Below are positions 8,761-17,803 of a stretch of 64,000 nucleotides of DNA, one piece after another. The position numbers and the translations under genes are program-made. The stretch spans positions 1,445,501-1,509,500 of the forward strand of contig NZ_JAEACT010000002.1 of assembly GCF_021432385.1 (NCBI RefSeq). Direction: 5' to 3'. The notes beneath the pieces were generated by a model, which saw only the letters and a list, made by a program, of their open reading frames with translations, did not search any database and was not told the origin of the DNA. Source of the DNA: Clostridium hydrogenum (GTDB taxonomy: Bacteria > Bacillota > Clostridia > Clostridiales > Clostridiaceae). Positions within the stretch are counted from its first letter, which is position 1. Every line of letters starts with the position of its first letter.

Positions 8761-10599
8761 ATGTTTGGGAAAATTAGAAACTTATTAATAGGACAGGCAC
8801 TTAAAACCGAAGAATTAAAATCAGAGAAATTTAATGTTTTTTGGGGACTTCCCATTTTAGCAAGCGATGCGATATCTTCTGTTGCTTATGCTGGAGAAGA
8901 AATACTTTATGTTCTCATACCTTTACTTGGAATATTATCATATAAATATATGCTTTTTGCTGTAGGATTGATAGTATTACTTTTATGTATACTAGTTTTT
9001 TCATACAGACAAACCATTCAAAATTATCCAGATGGAGGAGGATCATATATAGTTGCAAAGGATAATCTTGGTGTAGCACCAGGACTTATTGCAGCAGCTT
9101 CCCTTTCAATTGATTATGTATTAACCGTCGCTGTTAGTACTTCTGCAGGTACAGCAGCAATAGCTTCAGCTGTGCCAGAGCTTTTAAATTACAAAGTTAT
9201 AATAACAATTGGACTTATAATTTTTATGACAATAGGAAACTTAAGAGGACTTAGAGAGTCTTCACATATGTTTGGTATACCTGCTTATATATTTATGGCT
9301 GTAATGTTTATAACTATAATTACTGGTATAGTAAGATATTATGTTTTTGGATATAGGCCAACTCCAGTATTATCAATTCCAAATGTAACAGGAGATATAA
9401 CCCTATTTATATTTATAAAAGCATTTACTTCAGGATGTACAGCTTTAACGGGTATAGAAGCAGTAAGTAATGGAATACCTAATTTTAAAGAACCATCTCA
9501 AAAAAATGCGGAAAAAGTACTTCTTTTGCTGGGAGTTGTAATACTAATAATATTTGGAGGAGTTTCTTTTTTAACAACCTTGTATAAAGGTGTGCCAAAT
9601 TCAAATATAACTGTTTTATCACAAGTTGCAGCAATGGTTTATGGTAAGGGAATAATGTATTATATTGTTCAAGCAATGACGGCAATAATACTTGTAATGG
9701 CTGCTAATACATCTTTTGCTGGATGTCCTCTTTTGCTTGCGCTTATAGCTAAAGATGGATATATGCCAAGACAGTTTACTAAGAGAGGAAAAAGACTTAG
9801 TTTTTCTAATGGAATAGTGTTACTTTCAATTGCAGCGATTATTCTTATTTTGCTATTTAAAGGGGATACACATTTACTAGTACCATTATATGCTGTAGGA
9901 GTTTTTATATCATTTACGTTATCACAAACGGGAATGTTTATGAAATGGATAAGAAGTAAAAAAGGAGCATGGAGGCATAAGGCTTTTATAAATGGGCTTG
10001 GAGCAGTATTAGCAGGAATAACAGCTATAATGCAGGGCGTTACAAAGTTTAAAGAAGGTGCTTGGATAGTTATAATACTAGTCCCAGTGCTTGTATTTAT
10101 GATGTTAAGTATAAAGAAGCATTATAATAAAGTTGCTGGCCAGTTAAAGTTGCCGCTTGATGAGAAACCAAAACAGATAGATATGGCTGTTCAAAAAAAT
10201 TATATGATATTGCCAATAGATACTTTAAATAAGTCATTTTTAAAGGCACTAAATTATGCAAGATGTATTTCAGATAATATAATAGTGTTTCATGTGTCTG
10301 TTGATGATGGTGCAACAGAAAAGCTTAAGAAAAGATGGGATGAGTATAACTTAAATATACCACTTGTTATAAAGAAATCCCCATATAGAAGTCTTGTAGG
10401 ACCTTTGGTAAAATTTATTGAATCGGAAGAATTTGTTACAACGCCAAGGGATACTATAACAGTAGTTATACCTCAGTTTGTGGTGAAAAAATGGTGGCTA
10501 AACTTTCTTCATAACCAAACAGCACTTTTTGTAAAGAGTGTCCTTCTTAAAAGAAGAAATATAGCAGTAACAACAATACCATATATTATTGAGGAGTAG
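8761..10599 (+). CDS. KimA-like potassium importer (APC superfamily)
   Basis: 612-residue membrane transporter. About 12 hydrophobic helices span residues 30-460, followed by a cytoplasmic C-terminal domain (about 480-612) resembling a universal-stress-protein fold. Length and the N-terminal motif SDAISSVAYAGEE match Bacillus subtilis KimA (formerly YdaO), a high-affinity K+/H+ symporter; Asp36 and Tyr43 fall at positions I recall as part of its potassium site. The true start is the ATG at 8761 with GAGGTGG before it. An in-frame ATG at 8704 would add 19 residues encoded by the family A repeat and is rejected. In Bacillus, kimA follows a c-di-AMP riboswitch; none is visible here, where the repeat occupies the leader. 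An amino-acid permease role is the alternative. Confidence 0.8.
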   Translation: MFGKIRNLLIGQALKTEELKSEKFNVFWGLPILASDAISSVAYAGEEILYVLIPLLGILSYKYMLFAVGLIVLLLCILVFSYRQTIQNYPDGGGSYIVAKDNLGVAPGLIAAASLSIDYVLTVAVSTSAGTAAIASAVPELLNYKVIITIGLIIFMTIGNLRGLRESSHMFGIPAYIFMAVMFITIITGIVRYYVFGYRPTPVLSIPNVTGDITLFIFIKAFTSGCTALTGIEAVSNGIPNFKEPSQKNAEKVLLLLGVVILIIFGGVSFLTTLYKGVPNSNITVLSQVAAMVYGKGIMYYIVQAMTAIILVMAANTSFAGCPLLLALIAKDGYMPRQFTKRGKRLSFSNGIVLLSIAAIILILLFKGDTHLLVPLYAVGVFISFTLSQTGMFMKWIRSKKGAWRHKAFINGLGAVLAGITAIMQGVTKFKEGAWIVIILVPVLVFMMLSIKKHYNKVAGQLKLPLDEKPKQIDMAVQKNYMILPIDTLNKSFLKALNYARCISDNIIVFHVSVDDGATEKLKKRWDEYNLNIPLVIKKSPYRSLVGPLVKFIESEEFVTTPRDTITVVIPQFVVKKWWLNFLHNQTALFVKSVLLKRRNIAVTTIPYIIEE

Positions 10600-10606
10600 A
10601 GAATAA

Positions 10607-10817
10607 GGAGTACAGAGTTCAGAGTACAGGGTACAGTGAAGGATGATTTTCTGTAGCAAAGCTACAGAAAATCTTAAAACTTATTTTTCATTGCTTACGC
10701 AATTGCGGCATTAATGTTGTTCAGCGAAGCTGACAACATTTAAGTTTAAGACTTACCTGACGTAAGGAAAGGTAAATCAACCTTAACTGTACTCTGTCAT
10801 CTGTACTTTGTACTCTG
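10607..10817. repeat. Family A structured repeat, copy 2 (core only)
   Basis: About 210 bp with the CAGAGTACAGAG arm on the left and TACTCTG arms on the right, but without the outer inverted repeats of copy 1. Its first internal hairpin has perfect 13-base arms, GATTTTCTGTAGC and GCTACAGAAAATC, differing from copy 1 on both sides so that pairing is kept. It fills the gap between the KimA-like gene and the M16 peptidase gene. Confidence 0.85.
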
Positions 10818-10842
10818 TTTATATGAAACGGAGTGATAAAGA

Positions 10843-12054
10843 ATGAAAAAAAACATACTTATAAATGGAGTAAAAGTTGTATATGAATATAAAATTGGAG
10901 AAATAACTTCTTTTTGTATAGCATTTAATGCAGGAGCTTCTGTTGAAAAAAATGAAAGTGAGTATGGAATTGCCCATGCTGTAGAACACTGCATTTTTAA
11001 AGGAACTAAAACTAGAAATGAAAAAGAGATAAATGAGTTATTTGATAATATTTTTGGCTTTAATAATGCAATGACGAATTTTCCATACGTAATTTATTAT
11101 GGAACTACACTTTCAAAAGATTTTCATAGAGGTTTTGAACTATATAGTGATATTTTAATAAATCCTACTTTCCCAAAAGAAGGCTTTGAGGAAGAAAAAA
11201 ATATAATATGTGAAGAACTTAAGGAATGGAAAGATGATAAAGAGCAATTTTGCGAGGATGAACTTTTAAAAAATGCCTTTAATAAAATAAGAATAAAAGA
11301 ATGCATAATTGGAAGAGAAAAAACGATTAAAAATTTTAAAATTGATGACATTAAAGAATTTTATAATAAATATTATTTGCCAACTAATTGTGTTATAAGT
11401 GTGGTTTCTTCACTTTCAGAAAATGAAATAATGGAAGTCATTGGAAAATATATGCTTTCTTTTAAAAGAAATGAAAAAGCACATTTGGAATATGAATATG
11501 AAACAAATAATTCGGGAACTTTTTATAGTAAAAGAGAAATAGAAGGTGCTAGAATACAATATATATATCCAATTAGTAATTTAAACGAAAGAGAAATTAA
11601 AGCACTCAGAATATTTAATAGTATTTTTGGAGAAGGAACAAGTAGTTTTTTATATGATGAAATAAGAACAAAGTATGGACTCGCATATGAGGTATATAGT
11701 AAAATAAAAAATGAAGGTGGCATAAAATTATATACTATATGTATGGGTACTTCAAAACAAAATATTAATAAAAGTTTAGAATTAATTGCTAATGTAATAG
11801 CGGATGTAAAAAAACTATCTGGATATTTTAGTTTTGAAAAAATACAATTAATAGGCAAGAATTTAAAGCTTAAAAGAGCATTAGAGCTTGAAAGGTCTAT
11901 TCAGTTTGCTAAAGAATTATCGACATATGAAATTATGTATGGAACTTTAGAAGATGTATCCTTTAATAATTTGTGCGATATTGATGAAGAGTTCATTATT
12001 AAAACTGTAAATAAGGTGTTAGTTAACCCTTCTATTCAAATAATTGAACCGTAA
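10843..12054 (+). CDS. M16 family zinc metallopeptidase
   Basis: 403-residue insulinase-family peptidase of the short, two-repeat kind. The inverted zinc motif HxxEH is His45-Ala-Val-Glu48-His49, and the third ligand is probably a Glu in FEEEKNIICEELKEW about 75 residues later. The second half (from about 215) is the non-catalytic M16 repeat with YGLAYEVYS. Two-repeat M16 proteins usually work as dimers that degrade short unstructured peptides. There is no signal peptide, so it is probably cytoplasmic. GGAGTGATAAAG precedes the ATG. The hydE gene begins 18 bases downstream, so the two are probably one transcript; any functional link is unknown. Confidence 0.88.
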   Translation: MKKNILINGVKVVYEYKIGEITSFCIAFNAGASVEKNESEYGIAHAVEHCIFKGTKTRNEKEINELFDNIFGFNNAMTNFPYVIYYGTTLSKDFHRGFELYSDILINPTFPKEGFEEEKNIICEELKEWKDDKEQFCEDELLKNAFNKIRIKECIIGREKTIKNFKIDDIKEFYNKYYLPTNCVISVVSSLSENEIMEVIGKYMLSFKRNEKAHLEYEYETNNSGTFYSKREIEGARIQYIYPISNLNEREIKALRIFNSIFGEGTSSFLYDEIRTKYGLAYEVYSKIKNEGGIKLYTICMGTSKQNINKSLELIANVIADVKKLSGYFSFEKIQLIGKNLKLKRALELERSIQFAKELSTYEIMYGTLEDVSFNNLCDIDEEFIIKTVNKVLVNPSIQIIEP

Positions 12055-12072
12055 ATTTTAAAAGGAGAAAAG

Positions 12073-13116
12073 ATGGATAAAATAATTGAACTAATAGAAA
12101 AAGCAGAAAAAACACATGATTTAAAAAGAGATGAAATAATAGAATTGTTAAAAGATGAAGAACATATGAATGAACTTTTTTCTGCCGCAGATAGAGTTAG
12201 AAAAAAGTATGTTGGAGATGAAGTTGAACTTAGAGGACTTATTGAATTTTCAAATATATGTAAAAGAAATTGCATGTATTGCGGACTCAGAAGGGACAAT
12301 TCAAAGCTTAAAAGATACAGGTTAACTGAAGAAGAAATAATAGATTTTGCAAGAAAAGCTAAGGGTTATGGTTATCAAACTGTAGTACTTCAATCTGGAG
12401 AAGATGATTATTACACAGTTTCTAGGATGAAACATATAGTTAGTGAAATAAAAAAGTTGGATTTAGCTATAACTTTGAGTATAGGTGAGAAAACCTTTGA
12501 AGAATATAAAGCTTACAGAGAAGTTAATTCAGACAGATACTTAATAAGAATTGAAACTACAGATAAAAAGCTTTATGAAGATTTAGATCCAGGAATGAGC
12601 CATGAAAATAGAAAGAGATGTTTAGCTGATTTAAAAAAACTAGGGTACGAAGTTGGTTCTGGATGTCTTGTTGGTTTACCAAATCAGACAATAGAATCAT
12701 TAGCTGATGATATATTATTTTTTAAAGAAATAGATGCTGATATGCTTGGGGTTGGACCTTTTATACCAAATGAGGACACTCCGCTTGGAAATGAAAAAAA
12801 AGGTGACTTTTATTTAAGCGTAAAAGTAATGGCATTGATTAGATTGCTTATGCTAGATATAAATATACCAGCTACAACTGCAATGGAATCCTTAGTACCA
12901 GAGGGAAGATCAATAGCATTAAAAGCAGGAGCTAATGTTGTAATGCCTAATGTCACTGAAGGAGAGTACAGGAAGTTATATGCTCTTTATCCCGGTAAGA
13001 TATGTGTCAATGATACACCAGGTCATTGCAGACAATGTATTTCTCTTAAAATAAGCAAAATAGGAAGAACTGTGTCATTAACTAAAGGATTTAGAAAGAA
13101 AACAGCAAAATTATAA
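12073..13116 (+). CDS. hydE: [FeFe]-hydrogenase maturation radical SAM protein HydE
   Basis: 347-residue radical SAM enzyme of the BioB/HydE group, needed with HydF and HydG to build the two-iron part of the hydrogenase H-cluster. The CX3CX2C motif is Cys63, Cys67 and Cys70 in CKRNCMYCGLRRDN. The optional second cluster motif CX7CX2C is present near the C terminus (CVNDTPGHCRQC). The GVGPFIPNEDTPL block supports HydE over biotin synthase. AAAGGAG precedes the ATG. HydF is encoded 8 kb away on the other strand; HydG is not in this window. The Tn554-type element lies just downstream. Confidence 0.92.
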   Translation: MDKIIELIEKAEKTHDLKRDEIIELLKDEEHMNELFSAADRVRKKYVGDEVELRGLIEFSNICKRNCMYCGLRRDNSKLKRYRLTEEEIIDFARKAKGYGYQTVVLQSGEDDYYTVSRMKHIVSEIKKLDLAITLSIGEKTFEEYKAYREVNSDRYLIRIETTDKKLYEDLDPGMSHENRKRCLADLKKLGYEVGSGCLVGLPNQTIESLADDILFFKEIDADMLGVGPFIPNEDTPLGNEKKGDFYLSVKVMALIRLLMLDINIPATTAMESLVPEGRSIALKAGANVVMPNVTEGEYRKLYALYPGKICVNDTPGHCRQCISLKISKIGRTVSLTKGFRKKTAKL

Positions 13117-13117
13117 A

Positions 13118-13399
13118 TTCCAAATGTATCTTGATAAATTACAATTTAATTCAGAGTACAAAGTACAGAGTACAGAGTACAATGAAGGACGATTTTTCTC
13201 CGTTAGCACTACGAAAAATCTGAAAACTTATTTTTTTATTGCTGCGCAATGGCGCCATCGATGGCGTCCAGCGAAGCTGACACCATTTAAGTTTAAGATT
13301 TACCTGAGAGAAACGAAAGGTAAATCATCCTTCTTTGTACTCTGTACTTTGTACTCTGCTCGACAAATTGTAATTTATAAGGATAAGTTTTACATTCAA
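13118..13399. repeat. Family A structured repeat, copy 3
   Basis: About 280 bp. Perfect 14-base inverted ends ATAAATTACAATTT and AAATTGTAATTTAT bracket the CAGAGTACAAAGTACAGAG arm (left) and GTACTCTGTACTTTGTAC (right). The core has GATTTTTC/GAAAAATC, ATTGC/GCAAT and ATGGCGTCCAGC/GCTGACACCAT hairpins. An open frame at 13124-13435 only reflects the repeat and is not called a gene. Confidence 0.85.
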
Positions 13400-13430
13400 A
13401 GGCAGGGAGATTTCTCTGCCTTTCTATTTT
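13398..13430 (+). terminator. Terminator downstream of hydE and repeat A3
   Basis: The arms GGCAGGGAGA and TCTCTGCC pair with one bulge and are followed by TTTCTATTTT. It closes the hydE transcript just before the presumed left end of the transposon-like region. Confidence 0.75.
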
Positions 13431-13431
13431 A

Positions 13432-13496
13432 TTGACAAGAAAACTTGACAGAAACAATTAATAGGAATAAAATATAAGTGACAATAAAACTTGTCA
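13432..13496. promoter_or_regulatory. Paired 19-base direct repeats, possible recombinase binding sites
   Basis: TTGACAAGAAAACTTGACA at 13432-13450 and GTGACAATAAAACTTGTCA at 13478-13496 match at 15 of 19 positions and are 46 bases apart start to start. They lie upstream of tnpA in otherwise featureless AT-rich DNA. Arm-type or core sites for the recombinases are a reasonable reading; repressor sites are another. Confidence 0.4.
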
Positions 13497-13676
13497 TAAT
13501 GTCGAGTAAACTTATTGAATATAGTGTAGGAAATTAAATAGTATTTACAGTATTTTATGTACTACTTTTATATAAAAATATGACTTAAATTACTATATAG
13601 ATAGTTAGAATAATTAAAGTTGTTATAGTAAAAACTATGATTGAAATAAGTAAATCATAGGAGTGAATATAGAAAA

Positions 13677-14804
13677 ATGGAAGTAGTAAGAGTAAGAACA
13701 GAAGACGATAAGGAAAGATACTTTGTAGCTGATGATGAGGGGTTACCTATTGAACCAATTTTAAAATTTATAAGGTTTAAAGATAACACTAATTATGCAA
13801 GAAATACATTAAGAATGTATTGTCAACATTTAAAATTATATTTTGAATATTTAGAACAAAGGAAATTAGATTTTCAAAATATAACCATAGATGATTTATC
13901 ATTGTTTGTTAATTGGTTGCAGAATCCTTATAAGAGTTTAAAAGTAATACCTACTAACAAAATAGATTCAGCAAGAAGTCCAAGGACTATAAATATTATA
14001 ATAGATACGGTTTTAATGTTCTACGACTATATTTTAAGGCATGAAGAGTATAGCAATAATATTTCAGAAAGGCTTAAAAAATTCGTTTCTACTCCAAGTA
14101 GAAACTTTAAAGGATTCTTATATGGAATAGCCTATGATAAGAAAAAAGTTACAAGTAATATATTAAAACTTAAAATACCAAAATCTAAACCTAAAACTTT
14201 AACCAAAGAAGAAATTACAATGCTCATAAATACTTGCAATAATTTTAGAGATAAATTTTTGTTATTACTCTTATATGAGACTGGATTTAGGATAGGCGAA
14301 GCCTTATCCTTATGGATTGAAGATTTTGATATAAGTGATATGATAATCGACCTTAAAGATAGAGGAGAACTTGAAAATAATGCTGAGATAAAGACGGTAT
14401 CAAGTCCAAGAAGAATAGATATATCTCAAAATCTTGCTGATATGTTTATGGAATATATAGCTGAATATCATACTGAGGAAGTTGAAACTAATCATATTTT
14501 TATAAAGATAAGTGGTAATAATCAATATAAACCAATGAACTATATTGACGTTGATAATTTATTTAGAACACTTAAAAAGAAAACTGGTATATACGTTACG
14601 CCACATATGTTTAGACATAGTTCATTAACCATTCTTAGAATGGCAGGTTGGCAACCAGAGTTACTTAGAATAAGAGCTGGTCATAAAAATATTTATACTA
14701 CTTTAAACACATATATTCATCCTTCAGAAAAAGAAATAACGGAAGAGTTTAATAAAACTCAACCTAATTTGGACTTAGATATTTACAACGAAGGAGATGA
14801 ATAG
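13677..14804 (+). CDS. tnpA: Tn554-type transposase A, tyrosine recombinase
   Basis: 375-residue phage-integrase-family recombinase. An N-terminal SAM-like DNA-binding domain (about 20-150) precedes the catalytic domain. Catalytic residues are visible: Arg in YETGFRIGEALSL, His and Arg in TPHMFRHSS, the later His in RAGHKN, and the nucleophile Tyr in TTLNTYIHP. TAGGAGTGA lies upstream of the ATG. The stop codon lies inside the leader of tnpB, the tight packing typical of Tn554 elements. It should act with TnpB in strand exchange. Confidence 0.9.
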   Translation: MEVVRVRTEDDKERYFVADDEGLPIEPILKFIRFKDNTNYARNTLRMYCQHLKLYFEYLEQRKLDFQNITIDDLSLFVNWLQNPYKSLKVIPTNKIDSARSPRTINIIIDTVLMFYDYILRHEEYSNNISERLKKFVSTPSRNFKGFLYGIAYDKKKVTSNILKLKIPKSKPKTLTKEEITMLINTCNNFRDKFLLLLLYETGFRIGEALSLWIEDFDISDMIIDLKDRGELENNAEIKTVSSPRRIDISQNLADMFMEYIAEYHTEEVETNHIFIKISGNNQYKPMNYIDVDNLFRTLKKKTGIYVTPHMFRHSSLTILRMAGWQPELLRIRAGHKNIYTTLNTYIHPSEKEITEEFNKTQPNLDLDIYNEGDE

Positions 14805-14805
14805 T

Positions 14806-16773
14806 GTGAAGATACAAGATATTAAAAGTAATCAACAAAGTAAATATGAAGAAATCATTGAGTATCTTAGTCAAGATAATGGATATTGGTTGAAAAATGA
14901 TAAATGGGATTTAACTAAGGACTTTTTCGTTGGAAAAGTTATAAGAAGTTATAAAAATATTAATTTTTCTAATATAAATAATGAAGCTCTAAAGAATGAA
15001 TTGAAATTTTATATTATATATAGTTTTAAAGAAAATTTACTGAAAAATTCCTATATAGTATGTTTAGCTTCAACATTAAAACATTTTAGTGATTTTCTTA
15101 ATAGTTATTATTTAAGATGTATAACTTTTAATATTATAAATGGTGATGATTTTAAGTTTAAATTTAAAAATTATCTTATGAATGTAGGATTTAAGATATC
15201 AGATAAGGGAAAAATTAATGCTACTGAGATGAATAACATATTGTATGTTATAGATTTTATTCAAAATTACTATGATGACAGAGAAGAAACTGAAAAAGAT
15301 ATATGGTATTCAAAAAATATTAAAGGTTTAAAGATAAGAGCTACTCAAAATAGAAAGAGTTCATCATTGAACTTTAATGAAATTCCAGAGTATTATAAAG
15401 AAACAGTAAAACGGTATTTTAGACATATAATATGGAAGAAGTCGTTTGACCATTGTTTTAATATTTTAGTTTATTTAAGATATTTTTTTAAATTTTATTA
15501 TTCATTGGGATATAAAGATGGATTTATAGAAAGTCTTACAAGAACAGATATTGAAAAATATGTAAGTTTTTTATATCAAGATAAAGCAAACGCCTCAACA
15601 CACGAAAAACATCGATATTTATCTCAAATAAGAATTTTTTTAGAATATATTCAACTGGCTCAATTTGAAACAGCTCCACAAAAAGAAATAAATTACCTCG
15701 TATTTAAAGATGATATGCCAAAGATAGAGAAATTTGCAGATTCTTTAAATAGAACTAAATTTATCCCAGAACCTATATTAAAGCAAATAGATAATAATAT
15801 TATGCATTTAGATAGACCACAGTTTATACCTATTTATATCTTGCTTAGGGAAACAGGATGGCGTGGTACTGATATATTAAATCTAAGATTTAATAATTGT
15901 TTAGAACAGATTTGGAATAACAAAGAGCAAACTTATAACTACTACCTTTGTGGTGAAATAACTAAAACAGGCATAGCACAACTTAAAATACCTATAAGAG
16001 ATAAGGTTGCTGAAATGGTTCAAAAAGCCAATGATAAAGCTAAGGAATTAAGTACAGATGAAAATAATCCTAAGAAATATTTATTCAATACTTATGAAGG
16101 AAAATTAAAAGGAATCCCATTAAGTAAGCAATCTTTACTGCTTACAATTCAAAGGTTAATTAAGCAGAAAAATATATTAGATGTCAATGGTGAGTTATAT
16201 CATTTTAGACTTCATTCATTAAGGCATACAAGGGCTAAAGAATATGTAGAACAAGGTATGGGCATTAGCATTATACAACAAATATTAGGGCATCAGAGTC
16301 TTCAAATGACGGTTCATTATGCAACAGTAACAGAAAATGTTCTTTATGAAAAGTGGAAGAATACGGAGGATTTAGAACTATTTAAAGTTGATACTAAAAC
16401 TAATGAGCTTGAAAAAATAGATTTAAATTCTGACGCAGGTGAAAATTTAATAAGATATGAGTATGTTAAAAAGAATTTAGATGCAGTTAGAGTACCTTTT
16501 GGAGTATGTTTTAAACCTTCTAAATTACCTTGTAAACAACAAATGAATCATTGTTTAACTTGTGCTAGTTTCTGCACTACAGTTGAAAATATTCCTGAAT
16601 ATGAGGAAGAAATTGAAAAAGTAAAATCTCAAATAGAAGTAAGTAATAGATGTGGTAGAGAACTATGGGCAGAAAAGAATAAGACGTATTTAAAATTATT
16701 AGAAGATACATTGATAAGAGTTAAAGAGCAGAAAATTATTCATAAAAATGGTAAGTCAAGGGAGGAAGCATAA
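14806..16773 (+). CDS. tnpB: Tn554-type transposase B, tyrosine recombinase
   Basis: 655-residue second recombinase. The catalytic domain (about 320-530) shows Arg in RETGWRGTDILNL, His-x-x-Arg-His in LHSLRHTRA, His in ILGHQS and Tyr in TVHYATVTE. The C-terminal tail carries a Cys-rich cluster (CFKPSKLPCKQQMNHCLTC) that may bind zinc. I chose GTG at 14806 because AAGGAG lies 9 bases upstream; an in-frame ATG at 14797 touches that site directly and is less likely. This start follows the tnpA stop by one base. Confidence 0.88.
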   Translation: MKIQDIKSNQQSKYEEIIEYLSQDNGYWLKNDKWDLTKDFFVGKVIRSYKNINFSNINNEALKNELKFYIIYSFKENLLKNSYIVCLASTLKHFSDFLNSYYLRCITFNIINGDDFKFKFKNYLMNVGFKISDKGKINATEMNNILYVIDFIQNYYDDREETEKDIWYSKNIKGLKIRATQNRKSSSLNFNEIPEYYKETVKRYFRHIIWKKSFDHCFNILVYLRYFFKFYYSLGYKDGFIESLTRTDIEKYVSFLYQDKANASTHEKHRYLSQIRIFLEYIQLAQFETAPQKEINYLVFKDDMPKIEKFADSLNRTKFIPEPILKQIDNNIMHLDRPQFIPIYILLRETGWRGTDILNLRFNNCLEQIWNNKEQTYNYYLCGEITKTGIAQLKIPIRDKVAEMVQKANDKAKELSTDENNPKKYLFNTYEGKLKGIPLSKQSLLLTIQRLIKQKNILDVNGELYHFRLHSLRHTRAKEYVEQGMGISIIQQILGHQSLQMTVHYATVTENVLYEKWKNTEDLELFKVDTKTNELEKIDLNSDAGENLIRYEYVKKNLDAVRVPFGVCFKPSKLPCKQQMNHCLTCASFCTTVENIPEYEEEIEKVKSQIEVSNRCGRELWAEKNKTYLKLLEDTLIRVKEQKIIHKNGKSREEA

Positions 16774-16774
16774 G

Positions 16775-17149
16775 ATGGCTGGAAATACTAAAGGATTGAA
16801 AGAATATGCTCAAAATAAAACTAAAATGACATTAGAAAAAGTAGATAAAGCCATTAGAGAACTATCTCTTGGCGAACATAAAATTAATTTTAATAGTGTA
16901 TCTAATTTAAGTGGAGTATCTAAAAATTTTTTATATAAAAATGAAGAAATTAAGAAAAGAATTGAAGAACTTAGATACAAACAAACTGAAAAAGTTATAA
17001 AACAAAAACTTAAATATAATAAAACTGATAAGTCGAAAGATATTATTATACTTGCAAAAGATAAAAAGATTAAGGAAATTCAAGAAGAAAACAGAAAACT
17101 TAAAGGAGAATTAGAAGTTCTCAGAGGAAAATTATATGAAAAGATATAA
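16775..17149 (+). CDS. tnpC: Tn554-type accessory protein TnpC
   Basis: 124-residue Lys/Glu-rich, mostly helical protein matching Tn554 TnpC in size and position. A helix-turn-helix-like stretch with NSVSNLSGVSKNFLYKNEEI (about 38-57) is followed by a C-terminal coiled coil. In Tn554, TnpC influences the efficiency and orientation of insertion but is not strictly needed. ATG at 16775 is preferred because GGGAGGAAG lies just upstream; it follows the tnpB stop by one base. Upstream in-frame ATG at 16748 has no site. Confidence 0.8.
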   Translation: MAGNTKGLKEYAQNKTKMTLEKVDKAIRELSLGEHKINFNSVSNLSGVSKNFLYKNEEIKKRIEELRYKQTEKVIKQKLKYNKTDKSKDIIILAKDKKIKEIQEENRKLKGELEVLRGKLYEKI

Positions 17150-17162
17150 ACAAAATATAAAC

Positions 17163-17188
17163 TACATTGATTATATATAATCAATGTA
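17163..17188 (+). terminator. Palindrome after tnpC, possible terminator
   Basis: The 12-base arms TACATTGATTAT and ATAATCAATGTA are perfect complements, 13 bases past the tnpC stop. There is no good T tract, so a bidirectional hairpin or binding site is also possible. Confidence 0.5.
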
Positions 17189-17208
17189 TAAATTAAATAG
17201 AATCAATC

Positions 17209-17228
17209 CGTGTAGCATACGCTACACG
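17209..17228. promoter_or_regulatory. GC-rich inverted repeat before the small membrane protein gene
   Basis: The arms CGTGTAGC and GCTACACG flank four bases and stand out in AT-rich DNA, 24 bases before the ATG at 17253. It could be an operator for the XRE regulator encoded next door or a small hairpin; I cannot tell which. Confidence 0.4.
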
Positions 17229-17252
17229 AGATATAATAATGAGGTGATAGAA

Positions 17253-17573
17253 ATGAATAAAGAGCAAATCCTTCGAAAAGCTCAAAGTAAAAAAACTAAT
17301 ACTCTTGATGAGATGCAATTGCAGGTAGTACAAAAGGGAAGTGGGATAGCAGTTTTTTCAATTTTGGTATTTTGCTTAATTTTAATGACTGTAAAAATTA
17401 TTGCAAAGCAACCTTGGTATGATGCGTATAGTATATGCTTAGTAAGCATGGGAACACAACATTTCTATAAAGGTATCAAACTACATCAAAAACATGAGAT
17501 TATATTTGGTATAGTTTTTAGTGTATTGGCTACAATTATAATGGTAGGATATATTTGTGAAGTTTTAGGATGA
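17253..17573 (+). CDS. Small membrane protein resembling the DUF6442 family
   Basis: 106 residues with an N-terminal hydrophilic part (MNKEQILRKAQSKK) and about three hydrophobic helices (about 33-52, 60-75 and 85-103) with the stretch KLHQKHEI between. It resembles small proteins usually encoded beside an XRE-type repressor in Firmicutes; the DUF6442 assignment is from memory. The start is ATG at 17253 behind GAGGTGAT. The stop codon overlaps the next frame (ATGA at 17570), which implies coupling. It may be cargo of the transposon module. Function unknown. Confidence 0.7.
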   Translation: MNKEQILRKAQSKKTNTLDEMQLQVVQKGSGIAVFSILVFCLILMTVKIIAKQPWYDAYSICLVSMGTQHFYKGIKLHQKHEIIFGIVFSVLATIIMVGYICEVLG

Positions 17574-17584
17574 AGGGCAAGTAT

Positions 17585-17794
17585 ATGAATAATGAATTAA
17601 TATTACGGAATAGGTTAAAGGTTGCAAGAGCTGAAAAATACATTTCACAAGATGATTTGGCGAAATTAGTAGGTGTATCACGTCAAACAATTAGTTCTAT
17701 TGAAACAGGGCAGTTTAATCCCACAGCCAAACTTGCTTTACTGTTGTGTATTGCTTTGGATAAAAAATTTGAAGAGCTGTTTTATTTTGATTGA
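17585..17794 (+). CDS. XRE-family helix-turn-helix transcriptional regulator
   Basis: 69-residue single-domain Cro/CI-type repressor. The helix-turn-helix is SQDDLAKLVGVSRQTISSIE (about residues 17-36), followed by the typical NPTAKLALLLCIALDKKFEE. Proteins of this size usually repress their own operon, here including the small membrane protein gene. I prefer ATG at 17585, with AAGGG 9 bases upstream; an ATG at 17570 overlapping the previous stop is an equal alternative that adds five residues. Confidence 0.88.
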   Translation: MNNELILRNRLKVARAEKYISQDDLAKLVGVSRQTISSIETGQFNPTAKLALLLCIALDKKFEELFYFD

Positions 17795-17803
17795 GAAATT
17801 AAA

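Larger units (their letters stand above)
13432..17149 (+). mobile_element. Tn554-type site-specific transposon module (limits uncertain)
   Basis: Three consecutive genes of the Tn554 kind: two large tyrosine recombinases (375 and 655 residues) and a 124-residue TnpC, in the same order and sizes as Tn554 (361, 630 and 125 residues from memory). Such elements move by site-specific recombination, lack terminal inverted repeats and usually give no target duplication, so ends cannot be read from one copy. I set the left limit at two related 19-base blocks in the AT-rich lead-in; the right limit may lie beyond tnpC, perhaps including the two small genes to 17794. The AT-rich stretch 13500-13676 holds nothing else I recognise. 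Confidence 0.75.

Noticed and set aside
13124..13435. Open frame of 103 codons across repeat A3
   Set aside because: It lies wholly in family A sequence and the following terminator, has no ribosome site, and equivalent frames in other copies are broken.
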